Shown piece after piece: positions 43,297-52,173 of a DNA stretch of 64,000 bases (its first letter is position 1; each line of letters begins with the position of its first letter). Source of the DNA: Thalassomonas actiniarum (GTDB lineage Bacteria > Pseudomonadota > Gammaproteobacteria > Enterobacterales > Alteromonadaceae). The DNA lies in NCBI RefSeq assembly GCF_000948975.2, contig NZ_CP059735.1:186001-250000 (forward strand), read 5' to 3'. The notes under the pieces were generated by a model, which was not told the origin of the DNA, made no database searches, and saw only the letters and a program-made list of their open reading frames with translations. The position numbers and the translations under genes are program-made.

Positions 43297-43358
43297 TAAA
43301 AATAAAAATAAAAATAAAAATAAAAATAAAAATAAAAATAAAAATAAAAATAAAAAAA
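43297..43358. repeat. (TAAAAA)10 hexanucleotide tract
   Basis: Ten perfect TAAAAA units on the plus strand, (TTTTTA)10 on the fliD coding strand, ending in a longer A run. It lies between the flagellin terminator hairpin and fliD, about 50-110 bases before the fliD start, where slippage would alter spacing or readthrough. Confidence 0.95.
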
Positions 43359-43361
43359 AGC

Positions 43362-43394
43362 ACCGGCAGCTTGATTGGGAGTAACACCGCCGGT
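43362..43394 (-). terminator. Flagellin terminator
   Basis: ACCGGC/GCCGGT stem, followed on the minus strand by a run of eight T that leads directly into the hexanucleotide tract. 18 bases past the flagellin stop. Confidence 0.8.
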
Positions 43395-43411
43395 ACTTGA
43401 CGCGTAAAAAA

Positions 43412-44443
43412 TTAACGCAGTAAGCTGGTTACCATGCCGCTGATCTGGTTGGCATTACTTAATACCGACATACCAGATTGCATCAACATTTGGTTCTTCG
43501 TCATGCTTGAAGACTCAGAAGCAAAGTCGGCATCCATGATACGGCCTTTAGATAACTCGATGTTTTGGTTCATGTTGCCTAAGTTATTGATGGTGTGATC
43601 TAAACGGTTGATTGACGCACCGAACTGACCACGTAAGTCACCCACTTCAGCCAATAAAGAATCCAGGTTATCCATAGCGGCTAAGGCCATGGTTTCGTTG
43701 CTGGTACCGGCAACCACTGTGATGGTATCGGTAGCTGAATCATAACTTTGGGTATCGTAGTTGTTACCGGCATTGGTAATAGTGTCTTCGTCATTGAAGA
43801 TGGCGCCTAAAGTATCAACACGGGCTGAGATATCGTTGATAAGATCTGCTACGTCAACGTTCATACGCTCAGATGTGGAAGCACCGATTTGGAAATTCAA
43901 ACCTCCGCCCGCTGCGAAACCTGCCTGGTTAGAAAAAGTAACAACACCAGAGTCTAAGGTTGAAGCAGTACCCGGAGCACCGGCAACAGCTGCAGTACCA
44001 AGAGTTGCAGCAGTACCTGTGCTGGCAAATAATTTGTTGCCAGAACCGTATTCGGTGTTGCCTAAAATGTTACCCAGCTCTTCTTTTAACTGCTGGAATT
44101 CGTCGTTTAATGACTTACGCTCAGTATCGCCGTTAGTGCTGTTAGATGCTTGCGTGGCAAGATCTTTCATACGGTGCGTGATGTTGGTGATTTCGTCAAA
44201 CGCGCCTTCACCGGTTTGCAACATAGAAATCGCATCTTGTGCATTACGCATAGCAACTTGCTGACCGTTAGACTGAGACTGTAAACGTACCGCGATTTGC
44301 AGGCCGGCAGCGTCATCTGCTGCTGAGTTAATGCGCAGACCAGTACCTAAACGCTCCATAGCGGTAGATAACATGCTGTTGGTTTTACCTAACTGGTTTT
44401 GTGTTACCAGAGAGGCGTAGTTAGTGTGAATTGATAAAGCCAT
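43412..44443 (-). CDS. lafA: Lateral flagellin
   Basis: A 343-residue flagellin. The conserved N-terminal D0/D1 region (SIHTNYASLVTQNQLGKTN, then AMERLGTGLRINSAADDAAG) and C-terminal D0 (MLMQSGMSVLSNANQISGMV, ending TSLLR) flank a variable middle at about residues 145-240, rich in Ala, Gly and Thr. It is the filament subunit exported with FliS. The start follows TAGGAG; a sigma-28-like promoter lies about 160 bases upstream. Serines and threonines of the middle region are possible glycosylation points for the rml/DegT-derived sugar, but this is inference. Confidence 0.95.
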   Translation of the reverse strand: MALSIHTNYASLVTQNQLGKTNSMLSTAMERLGTGLRINSAADDAAGLQIAVRLQSQSNGQQVAMRNAQDAISMLQTGEGAFDEITNITHRMKDLATQASNSTNGDTERKSLNDEFQQLKEELGNILGNTEYGSGNKLFASTGTAATLGTAAVAGAPGTASTLDSGVVTFSNQAGFAAGGGLNFQIGASTSERMNVDVADLINDISARVDTLGAIFNDEDTITNAGNNYDTQSYDSATDTITVVAGTSNETMALAAMDNLDSLLAEVGDLRGQFGASINRLDHTINNLGNMNQNIELSKGRIMDADFASESSSMTKNQMLMQSGMSVLSNANQISGMVTSLLR

Positions 44444-44855
44444 GTGGCATTCTCCTAATGTTACTTAAGCACAACATGTGCTTTGGTTAATTGAGCCGGG
44501 AATAATTGCCGGCTAGCGCATTCGTCAATGAACTAACCAGGGTTAACTTATTCAGTGACTCAGAGCCAAGTTGATGTACTACTTGGTTGCTACTAGAAGA
44601 AAGCGACAAGCTTTTGTGGATACTTAAATTTTTTTTGATCTTTTTTTATCTTTGTTAAATATATGATTAAAGCCGGGATGTTATTGGGATTGAACAGCTA
44701 TCTCCAGATCGGTCATTTATGCGGCTGAGTTACGGGATGGGGGAGGAAATAAATGGCATTTGATTGGCTTTACAGGGTTTTATGGTGCCGGCTTGGCTGC
44801 CGTGAAAGGCTTTCCGCCGCTTTGCGGCGGGAATACGTTTTTACGCTAATTCTTC
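44444..44855. other. Flagellin upstream region
   Basis: No gene is seen. It contains the sigma-28-like promoter (44600-44628), a long 5' leader of about 150 bases to the flagellin start, and a TCCGCCGC/GCGGCGGG hairpin (44813-44831) just past the preceding gene's stop. Confidence 0.6.
44600..44628 (-). promoter_or_regulatory. Sigma-28-like promoter of flagellin
   Basis: On the minus strand TTTAAG, then 15 bases, then GTCGCTTT. The same elements and spacing occur before flgM. Differs from the usual TAAA-N15-GCCGATAA, suggesting a LafS-specific form. Confidence 0.6.
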
Positions 44856-45869
44856 TTAGCTCTTTTTCTTGAGCAGGGCTACTGTGGTATCGCGGGAAAC
44901 ATTGGCCTGGGCCAGCAGGGCGGTCAGCCGGCTGCCGAAATCCCCTTGTTGCAAAGCCTGGCCGACTTGCTGCTCTACCGAGCTGATATCGATATTGGGC
45001 ATGGACATTTGGGCGTCCTGGTTGAGTTGCCCGATAAAGTGGCGCACCTGGGCGATGGTGTTTTTGGTCTTGGCTTTGAGCTGTTTAACCGCGCTGAGGA
45101 TTTCATCCGGTTGATCGTTCTCTATGATTTTCGCCAGTTCGCTTAAGTCGCTGCCCTGGGGCTGTAATTTTACCGGCACCGGGTTGCCCGCCGGGATCCG
45201 GATGCCTTCACCGGAAAATAAAACCGGCTCTTCCAGCATACGCTGCTGCTCTGTTGGTAAACTCAGCACCAGTTTTTGCCCGCTTGTGACGTTGGCGGAG
45301 ATTTTTAACGGCGACAGTGCCCGGTTAATATTGTCGAGCATTTCTTGGGGCTGGCCATAAGCAGGCAAATGGAAGCTGACGGATTTGCCGGCGGCGGGGA
45401 TCGCCAGGTTGACGGTTTCCGCCGCTTTTGGCGTTAAAAAGTCAATATTACCCAGTTGATAGGCTTTTTGCTCTCCTTGGGCATTGAGTAATTTCGGCTG
45501 TAAAGCGCCGCTGAGGTTATGGCTGACTTTGGCTTCGAGCTGACGAATTTGATCGGCGGTTTGCTGGGGGTGGCGAACATTGGTTTTGCTGGTCTGTCCG
45601 ACATTGAGCAGTCCCCGGTAAACCTGGGTCAGGCTGCGCTCGGCCCCCTGGGCCTGGCTGTGTTTATTTTGCAACTGGCCGATGCTGGACCACATTTGAA
45701 AGCGGTTGGTATCGACTTTGGCCAGCGTTGATCTGGCTCCCGCCTTGGCCTGGCTGTCTTTGTTGCTGATCTGGTTGAGTGCAGCTGTTTTATTATTTGC
45801 CGTCGGCAGCGTGCCGCTACCTGCTCTTTCCTTGGTACCTGTCAGGTTAAGTTGCTGTAATAATTTCAT
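44856..45869 (-). CDS. Unknown protein between flgL and flagellin
   Basis: A 337-residue protein with no clear relative known to me. The N-terminal 130 residues are polar and Gln/Thr/Lys-rich. Around 155-230 (AAGKSVSFHLPAYGQPQEML, INRALSPLKISANVTSGQKL, LVLSLP) resembles the IN motif found in flagellins and FliD. The C-terminus is helical. It begins three bases after the flgL stop, so is translated with the hook-filament junction gene. This suggests a structural or hook-associated accessory part of the lateral filament. No signal peptide. Confidence 0.65.
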   Translation of the reverse strand: MKLLQQLNLTGTKERAGSGTLPTANNKTAALNQISNKDSQAKAGARSTLAKVDTNRFQMWSSIGQLQNKHSQAQGAERSLTQVYRGLLNVGQTSKTNVRHPQQTADQIRQLEAKVSHNLSGALQPKLLNAQGEQKAYQLGNIDFLTPKAAETVNLAIPAAGKSVSFHLPAYGQPQEMLDNINRALSPLKISANVTSGQKLVLSLPTEQQRMLEEPVLFSGEGIRIPAGNPVPVKLQPQGSDLSELAKIIENDQPDEILSAVKQLKAKTKNTIAQVRHFIGQLNQDAQMSMPNIDISSVEQQVGQALQQGDFGSRLTALLAQANVSRDTTVALLKKKS

Positions 45870-45871
45870 AA

Positions 45872-46768
45872 TTAGAGCTGGTCAAACAGGTTGAGCTGGT
45901 TGACCTTGATATACACCTGTTGGGTGGCCTGCAATGCCAGCTCAGCCTGGGTCAGTTGCATCGAGGCCTGGCCGTAATCCAGGGATTCCAGCTCAAGCTG
46001 CAGGGTCTGGCCGTAGAGTTCGATATCGTTATTGGTGTTCTCTACCTTGTCCAGGCTGTTGATGCGGCTACCAACCTCGGTCAATAATTTCAGGTTGCCG
46101 GTGATGCTGGTATCCAGGCTGTCGAGCATGTTGCTGACATCGTTGCCTACGCTGCCGGTCTGGGTATTGAGGACATCGATAAAATCATCCAGCTCCTGGA
46201 AAAAATCGCCGCCGTTAAAAAAGACCTTCTCGACATCGAAGTTGGAAGTGACCTGCACCCCTGAGGAAACGCTGATCTGGCGCCCCAGGTTATCGCCGGC
46301 ATAGGAATAGGCCCCGGCGACCGGACCGGAAATCGGTGCGGTTTCGACCTCAGAGCCGGAGAACAGGTATTTTCCGTTACTGCCCTTGGCGTTGGCGGTG
46401 TCCATTAACGCGTCCTTAAGGGACTGCATTTCTGCCGCCAGTGCCTGGCGCTCCGATAAACCATAGGCGCCGTTACCGGCTTCCAGGGTAAGATCCCTGA
46501 GTTTGAGCAGGGTATCGGACATGCTGGAGATATAGGTTTCGGCGCTGCCCAGCTGGCGGCGGGCGTTGCTGATATTGCTGTTGAACTGCTCGATATTGGC
46601 CTGTTCTTTTTTCAGCGCCATCAGCTGTACCGTACCCAGGGCGTCGTCGGAGGGTTTAAGGATTTTTTTACCGGTGGCCATTTGCTGGCTGATGTTGGCA
46701 AAGTCTACCGCTCCCCGCTGGAAGCCGTTCATCATAAGTTGTTGTAACTGACCTGTGCTGACTCTCAT
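45872..46768 (-). CDS. flgL: Hook-filament junction protein FlgL
   Basis: A 298-residue flagellin-like protein: MRVSTGQLQQLMMNGFQRGA at the N-terminus, GKKILKPSDDALGTVQLMAL and SNARRQLGSAETYISSMSDT as in FlgL/HAP3, with a C-terminal helix LALQATQQVYIKVNQLNLFD. It joins hook (via FlgK) to filament. Follows flgK in the usual order. Confidence 0.92.
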   Translation of the reverse strand: MRVSTGQLQQLMMNGFQRGAVDFANISQQMATGKKILKPSDDALGTVQLMALKKEQANIEQFNSNISNARRQLGSAETYISSMSDTLLKLRDLTLEAGNGAYGLSERQALAAEMQSLKDALMDTANAKGSNGKYLFSGSEVETAPISGPVAGAYSYAGDNLGRQISVSSGVQVTSNFDVEKVFFNGGDFFQELDDFIDVLNTQTGSVGNDVSNMLDSLDTSITGNLKLLTEVGSRINSLDKVENTNNDIELYGQTLQLELESLDYGQASMQLTQAELALQATQQVYIKVNQLNLFDQL

Positions 46769-46832
46769 GATGTTTCCTTAATACTGTTGTTCGCTAAAAA
46801 ATTAAAAAATGCTTTCATTGCCATGTGCCAGG

Positions 46833-48164
46833 CTAAAACATCGACAGCAAGGTATTGAATAATTGCTGCGAGGCGCTGACCACCTTGGCATTGGCCTGGT
46901 AGGATTGCTGGTACTGGATCAGCGACATTGCCTCTTCATCGAGGTTGACGGCGCTGACGCTGTCCCTTTGTGCCAGGGCATCGTCGGCGATGCTTTTGCT
47001 GGCCTGGGCTTCAGCCCCGGCCTGGCCGCTTTGGATTGCCAAAGTGCCTACCAGGGAGTTATAGCTATCGTAATGGCCGTCTTTAAGGGCGATGATCTGG
47101 GATAAGTTGCTGTTATCCCCCGGGCCTGCCCCTATTGCGCCCAGGGCGAGATCTTCCGGTTCAAAGCCGGCGGAGATACTGAGGCTGCCGGCGGGATCTA
47201 ACGGGTTATAGTCAAACAGTGGCGCGCCTGCGCCGGCTATGGTATTGATATCCTGCCCTAAGGCCAGCTGGTTATTGACATCGTCCGCCAGATCCTGCGC
47301 CAGCTGGTTCAAACTGGCTTCCGTGGTGTCGAGAATATTAGTTTCATAAGACAGGATACCGCCGAGTTGCCCGCCGATATCGCCGCTGAAAGAAAAGGGC
47401 TGTCCCGCCAGGTTGACCTGGTAGTCGTTGCCGACCCGGGTTAGGCTGGCGGCGCTTGACCCCAATACCAGCGGCTGGCCGCCGGTCATGGACAGGGTGT
47501 AGGAGCCGTTATCCATACGTGCCACTTCGACATCCATTAACTTGGACAGGGAATTGACGGTTTCATCTCTCTGGTCGAGCAGCGCAGAAATATTGGCCCC
47601 CTGGGCGGTGCCGTCGACAATTTCCTGGTTCAGGGTCGCGACCTCGGCAAACAAACTGTTGGCCATCTCCAACATGCCGTCCGCCTGCTCTTCAATTTGC
47701 ACCCGCTGGATATCCAGGTTGGCCGCCAGGGAATTAAATTTTTGCGTGAGTGCTTCGGCAGAAGAAATGATCAATTGCCGCGGCGCGATACTGCTGGGTT
47801 CGGTGGAAGCGGAATTAAAGGCATTGAATAAATCGTCCATGCCGACCGACAGGCTGAGGTTTTCGTTGGCCAGCAGCTGTTCGGCTACGCCGAGATAATC
47901 GCTGTAGGCCTGGTTAAAGCCGTAACTGGAGTTGCTGCGCCATAAGTTATTGTTGAGGTAGTCGTCGGTAATGCGGTTGATGGCAGAAACTTCTACCCCG
48001 GAGCCGCTGGACAGGGAATTATTGCTGTTGCTGATCAGTGCGCTGTTCACGGTTTGCTGTCGGGTATATCCGGCAACATTGCTGTTGGCGATGTTATTAC
48101 TGACAACATTTAAGGCGATTTGTGAGGCGGTTAACCCTGATAAACCATTACTCAACATACTCAT
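46833..48164 (-). CDS. flgK: Hook-associated protein FlgK
   Basis: A 443-residue HAP1. It has the N-terminal rod/hook motif GLSGLTASQIALNVVSNNIA followed by NVAGYTRQQT and the C-terminal VNLDEEAMSLIQYQQSYQAN with AKVVSASQQLFNTLLSMF. Shorter than many polar-type FlgK proteins because the middle domain is reduced. First adaptor on the hook. Confidence 0.93.
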   Translation of the reverse strand: MSMLSNGLSGLTASQIALNVVSNNIANSNVAGYTRQQTVNSALISNSNNSLSSGSGVEVSAINRITDDYLNNNLWRSNSSYGFNQAYSDYLGVAEQLLANENLSLSVGMDDLFNAFNSASTEPSSIAPRQLIISSAEALTQKFNSLAANLDIQRVQIEEQADGMLEMANSLFAEVATLNQEIVDGTAQGANISALLDQRDETVNSLSKLMDVEVARMDNGSYTLSMTGGQPLVLGSSAASLTRVGNDYQVNLAGQPFSFSGDIGGQLGGILSYETNILDTTEASLNQLAQDLADDVNNQLALGQDINTIAGAGAPLFDYNPLDPAGSLSISAGFEPEDLALGAIGAGPGDNSNLSQIIALKDGHYDSYNSLVGTLAIQSGQAGAEAQASKSIADDALAQRDSVSAVNLDEEAMSLIQYQQSYQANAKVVSASQQLFNTLLSMF

Positions 48165-48167
48165 AGC

Positions 48168-48644
48168 TTATGAGGCTCCGGATTTATTAATCTTGTTCAT
48201 GGTATTTACTTGCAATAGCGGTTGACGAAATGCGTCATGGCTTACTTCCTGATTAGCGACCGTATTGGCGGCAGACTTTAATTGGTCGTCGCTTTTATTT
48301 TTCTCCGGCGTCGCAACCGGGTTTGCTTCCCCGGCCTTTTCTGCCGGAGACAGCTGTTTCACCATGGCGTCGGCGATACCGATTGAACCTTTATTGATCA
48401 TCGCCATGGTCAGCTGGCCGTCGTACATATCCCGGTACATGCGTTCCTGTTTGCTTGATACCAGAGAGTCCTCATCGCTGAGGGCATCGCTGGCATCGCG
48501 CATGCTTTTTAACACCATTTGCAGGAACAGGGTTTCGAATTGATCCGCCGCCTGCTCTAAGCCTTCGGCTTTGTTGGTGTTTTCCTTGATACTGTTGATT
48601 GCCTTGGGATCCAGGTAGATCCCGGCGTCGGTTATTTTAGTCAT
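48168..48644 (-). CDS. flgJ: Rod-capping protein FlgJ, without muramidase domain
   Basis: A 158-residue protein with the N-terminal rod-cap domain: AADQFETLFLQMVLKSMRDA and RMYRDMYDGQLTMAMINKGS, IGIADAMVKQL. The C-terminal peptidoglycan hydrolase domain of enterobacterial FlgJ is absent, as is common in lateral systems, so a separate lytic enzyme must open the wall. It abuts flgI (one-base overlap). Confidence 0.9.
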   Translation of the reverse strand: MTKITDAGIYLDPKAINSIKENTNKAEGLEQAADQFETLFLQMVLKSMRDASDALSDEDSLVSSKQERMYRDMYDGQLTMAMINKGSIGIADAMVKQLSPAEKAGEANPVATPEKNKSDDQLKSAANTVANQEVSHDAFRQPLLQVNTMNKINKSGAS

Positions 48645-49777
48645 TAAATCACCACTAACTCTGCTTCCAGAGAGCCTGCTTCATGCAGGGATTGTAAAAT
48701 GGACATCAGGTCATCCGGCGCAGCACCTAAACTGTTGATAGCTTTGACAATAACATCAAGCGAGGTGCCTTCTGGCCAGACAAACATAGGGTTTTCCCCT
48801 TTTTCGATGTAAATCGAGGATTCCGGCGTGGTCACGGTATTGCCCTGGCCAAACGCGTTGGGCTGGCTGACATTGCTGCTCTCAACGATAGTCACGGTTA
48901 AATTGCCGTGGCTGACGGCGGCTTTTCTGACTTTGACATTGGCCCCCATGACTACGGTACCGGTGCGGCTGTTAAACACTACCCTTTGTTTAGTGCGGCC
49001 TAGCTCTACTTCGATTTCTTCAAGCATGGACATAAAGGTGACCCTTTGTCTGGCATTTGTCGGTGCGGCTACCGCCACCCTGTGCTGGCCCTGGGCGCGG
49101 GCAACATCCGGGCCGAAAAGGTCATTGATGGCCACTTCGATATTGCGGGCGGTTTTAAAGTTTGGCCGCTTTAAATTCAGGATCACATCCTTTTGCTCGA
49201 TAAAATCGGAGCCGATTTCCTGTTCGACAATGGCGCCGTTGGGAATGGTGCCGGTCGTCGGGGTATTAACGGTAATAGAAGAGCCGGAAGTGCCCTGTGC
49301 CTTGATACCGCCGACCACCAGGTTGCCCTGGGCAGTCGCATAAATTTGCCCGTCGATGCCTTTTAACGGCGTTAACAGCAAGGTGCCGCCGCGCAGGCTT
49401 TTGGCATCGCCGATAGAAGAGACGGTGACATTAACCAGCTGGCCTTTACCCGCCTGGGGCATAATATCTGCGGTCACGGTGACCGCGGCGACATTTTTCA
49501 GTTTCGGGTTGGTTCTGTCGTCCAATGTCACGCCGAACTGCTGCAGCATGTTGACCATGGACTGGCTGGTAAATCTTACCTGGTTTTTATCGCCGGTGCC
49601 GTCCAGACCCACCACCAGGCCGTATCCCACCAGCTGGTTTTTTCTTAACCCCTGGATGTCGGTGATATCCAGCAACATCCTTGCCGGTTTGGCGTGGGCC
49701 ACTTTTACTTGCGACAGCAGCAATAACCCGGAGAAGAGCAGGAGAAAAGCGCATATTTTTTTCATGTTAATTTTCAC
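48644..49777 (-). CDS. flgI: Flagellar P-ring protein FlgI
   Basis: A 377-residue periplasmic protein with a cleavable signal peptide ([20 protein letters not shown]). Conserved P-ring segments follow: [40 protein letters not shown] and the C-terminal [20 protein letters not shown]. Forms the ring around the rod at the peptidoglycan layer. Confidence 0.95.
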   Translation of the reverse strand: MKINMKKICAFLLLFSGLLLLSQVKVAHAKPARMLLDITDIQGLRKNQLVGYGLVVGLDGTGDKNQVRFTSQSMVNMLQQFGVTLDDRTNPKLKNVAAVTVTADIMPQAGKGQLVNVTVSSIGDAKSLRGGTLLLTPLKGIDGQIYATAQGNLVVGGIKAQGTSGSSITVNTPTTGTIPNGAIVEQEIGSDFIEQKDVILNLKRPNFKTARNIEVAINDLFGPDVARAQGQHRVAVAAPTNARQRVTFMSMLEEIEVELGRTKQRVVFNSRTGTVVMGANVKVRKAAVSHGNLTVTIVESSNVSQPNAFGQGNTVTTPESSIYIEKGENPMFVWPEGTSLDVIVKAINSLGAAPDDLMSILQSLHEAGSLEAELVVI

Positions 49778-49786
49778 TTATCAAGC

Positions 49787-50470
49787 CTAAAAAGGGAACC
49801 AGCCGCTGTTGAAGAAACGCGACAGCCAGCCCTGTTGGTTGGCTTCCGCCAGGGCGCCGCGTCCGGCATAGGTGATGCGGGCATCGGCGATGCGCTGTGA
49901 ACTGATGCGGTTGGCACGGTCAACGTCTTCTACCCGGATAAGGCCGGTCAGGCGGATATACTCATCTCCCTGGTTGAGCTTGATCCATTTTTCGCCGTTG
50001 ATGCGCAAAGCGCCTGTGTCCAATACCTCGGCGATGGTCACGGTAATGGCGCCGGTCAGGGTATTTTGCTGGCTGGCGCTGGAGCTGCCGTTAAAGCTGC
50101 GGTTGCTGCCAAAGCCAAAACTGCCGCTTTCATTGGTGTTGGGGAACACGGCGCTGTAGGTGCCGCTGGTATCGCTGCTTTTACCTATATCGGTATCGGC
50201 CTTTTTACTGGATTGGGTTTCTTCATCTAACATCACGGTCAGGATGTCGCCGACACCGTAGGCGCGCCTGTCCTGAAACATATTCAGCAGGCGGGCATTT
50301 TGCAATAAACTGCCGTCTTTTGCCTTAGGCGCCGTAGCGGGTAGTGCTTTGGTTACCGTCGGTTGCCATTGCCTTTCCCCGGGTTGTGGCTGTGCCGGGT
50401 GATAGCTTGTGGCGCAGCCGGACAGAAAAAGTACCCCAAGGATGAAAGTGAAGCGTTTAGCCAGCATCAA
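49787..50470 (-). CDS. flgH: Flagellar L-ring lipoprotein FlgH
   Basis: A 227-residue lipoprotein (lipobox FLSGCATSY). Conserved segments are SLLQNARLLNMFQDRRAYGV, GDILTVMLDEETQSSKKADT and GLIRVEDVDRANRISSQRIA. Forms the outer-membrane L ring. Sits between flgG and flgI. Confidence 0.95.
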   Translation of the reverse strand: MMLAKRFTFILGVLFLSGCATSYHPAQPQPGERQWQPTVTKALPATAPKAKDGSLLQNARLLNMFQDRRAYGVGDILTVMLDEETQSSKKADTDIGKSSDTSGTYSAVFPNTNESGSFGFGSNRSFNGSSSASQQNTLTGAITVTIAEVLDTGALRINGEKWIKLNQGDEYIRLTGLIRVEDVDRANRISSQRIADARITYAGRGALAEANQQGWLSRFFNSGWFPF

Positions 50471-50479
50471 AAGCTCCTT

Positions 50480-51265
50480 CTATAACGCCTGGCTGATGAA
50501 TTTCAGCATCTGATCCGAAGCGGAGACCACCTTGGCATTCATTTCATAGGCACGTTGGGTGGAGATCATATCGACCATTTCTTCTACCACACTGACGTTT
50601 GAGCCTTCCAAAGTCCCCTGTTTCAGCTGGCCGAGGGAGTCTTCTCCTGCCACCCCTTCAATCGGCTCACCGGTAGAGCCGGTGGCGACATATAAATTGC
50701 TGCCGATGGCTTCCATCCCGGCGGGATTGGCGAAATTCACTAAGGTAATTTGGCCGATTTCCTGCGGGTTGACCTCTCCTGCCTGCAGGGCGCTGACGAT
50801 ACCATCGCTGCCGACGGTAATGCTGACCGTATTCTCCGGAATTTGGATATTGGGTACCAGCGGCAAACCGTCGCCGTTGACGATTTCGCCGTCTGAATTT
50901 AAATTAAACTGGCCGTTGCGGGTGTAGGCAATTTCACCGGTTAATTGCTCTACCTGGAAGAAACCTTTGCCGACGATGGCCATATCCAACTCTTGCCCGG
51001 TATTGGAAAAGGTGCCTGAGGTGAATACCTTTTGCGTGCCCAGGATACGGACACCGTTACCCACCTGGATGCCGGTGGGGACTTCATTTTGCTGATCTGC
51101 CTGGGCGCCCGGCTGGCGCTGGATGTCATAAAACAAATCAGAGAAAGCGACCCGGTCACGTTTAAAACCTGTGGTATTAACGTTGGCCAGGTTGTTGGAG
51201 ATAGAGGTCATCTTGGCATCTTGTGCCGCTAAACCGGTTTTGCTGACCCATAATGCTGAGTTCAT
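50480..51265 (-). CDS. flgG: Distal rod protein FlgG
   Basis: A 261-residue rod protein with LAAQDAKMTSISNNLANVNT at the N-terminus (NLANVNTTGFKR) and EEMVDMISTQRAYEMNAKVV at the C-terminus. Length is typical. Located between flgF and flgH. Confidence 0.95.
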   Translation of the reverse strand: MNSALWVSKTGLAAQDAKMTSISNNLANVNTTGFKRDRVAFSDLFYDIQRQPGAQADQQNEVPTGIQVGNGVRILGTQKVFTSGTFSNTGQELDMAIVGKGFFQVEQLTGEIAYTRNGQFNLNSDGEIVNGDGLPLVPNIQIPENTVSITVGSDGIVSALQAGEVNPQEIGQITLVNFANPAGMEAIGSNLYVATGSTGEPIEGVAGEDSLGQLKQGTLEGSNVSVVEEMVDMISTQRAYEMNAKVVSASDQMLKFISQAL

Positions 51266-51294
51266 AATGATTCCTTAATTCTTAATGCTAAGCG

Positions 51295-52023
51295 TTACGA
51301 GCCGCTGATAAGTTTGTTGCCGCTTTGGGCCAGTGTATCTGCTGTTTTCATCATCTTGATTTGCAATTCAAACTGGCGGTTGACCGCCATGGATGACACC
51401 AGCTCGGTGACGGCGTTGACGTTTGAGCTTTCCAAAAAGCCGGAGACCAGCTCGACTTCATCGCTGACCGGGGCCTGGGCGCCGTTTTTCAGGTACAGCA
51501 AGCCGTCCTGGCCTTTGGTCATGGCGGTATTGTCCGGTTTTACCAAAGTGATCTGTCCCGCTTCGATTTGTGCGCCGCCCCCTAAGGGGATGACGCTGAC
51601 GGTGCCGTCTTTGCCTATGGTGATCTGCTGGTATTCCGGCAGTATCAGCTGGCCGCCGTCGGCGAGTACCGGGTTGCCGTTGATAAACGCCTGGCCGTCG
51701 CCGTCGACCATGATATTACCCGCCCGGGTATAGGCTTCCTGGCCTGATGGCGCTTGCACTGCCAGGTAACCTTCACCCTGGATGGCGACATCTAAAGTGC
51801 GGCCGGTTTCCTGTAGCTGGCCGCTGGTAAAGTTGGTGCCCGCCTGCTCCGACTGGCTCATATACCGGGTGTTAAAACCATAACCGTCGACCTGGTAGGC
51901 GGCGGTGCGCTCAAGATCGGCACGGAAACCTGTGGTATTGACATTGGCCAGGTTATTGGCGCGTATTGTCATTGAGGTTTGTGCCTGTTTCGCTCCGGAA
52001 AGCGCGGTATATAAGAGTTCCAT
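51295..52023 (-). CDS. flgF: Proximal rod protein FlgF
   Basis: A 242-residue rod protein: GAKQAQTSMTIRANNLANVN with TTGFRADL, then a central Gly-rich part, and C-terminal AVTELVSSMAVNRQFELQIK. Separated from flgE by 150 bases that hold a 28-codon mini-ORF. Confidence 0.93.
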   Translation of the reverse strand: MELLYTALSGAKQAQTSMTIRANNLANVNTTGFRADLERTAAYQVDGYGFNTRYMSQSEQAGTNFTSGQLQETGRTLDVAIQGEGYLAVQAPSGQEAYTRAGNIMVDGDGQAFINGNPVLADGGQLILPEYQQITIGKDGTVSVIPLGGGAQIEAGQITLVKPDNTAMTKGQDGLLYLKNGAQAPVSDEVELVSGFLESSNVNAVTELVSSMAVNRQFELQIKMMKTADTLAQSGNKLISGS

Positions 52024-52058
52024 AATTCAGTCTCGGCTTATATTGGTTGTCTGCTTAA

Positions 52059-52145
52059 TTAAAACGAGCTGAACAGCACTTGCGTCATCTGTTGCGCTGA
52101 TGCTGAACCGGGTGTGAGCGCGTTGGCCCTGCTTACGTTCATCAT
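52059..52145 (-). CDS. 28-residue mini-ORF repeating the FlgE tail
   Basis: Begins with two ATG codons behind AGGA (MMNVSRANALTPGSASAQ...) and ends QQMTQVLFSSF. The last ten residues are identical to the C-terminus of FlgE (EQMTQVLFSSF), and the DNA repeats the flgE end (52061-52098 against 52174-52211) with few changes. It lies 28 bases after the flgE stop and 35 before flgF. It may be a duplicated gene end that has gained a start codon, or a true small protein. Confidence 0.45.
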   Translation of the reverse strand: MMNVSRANALTPGSASAQQMTQVLFSSF

Positions 52146-52173
52146 GCTTATCCTGCTTTGTTTATTTGCTTGT

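Noticed and set aside
43215-43400. Frame reading IKIKIK through the hexanucleotide tract
   Set aside because: Produced by the TAAAAA repeat; it overlaps the fliD start on the other strand.
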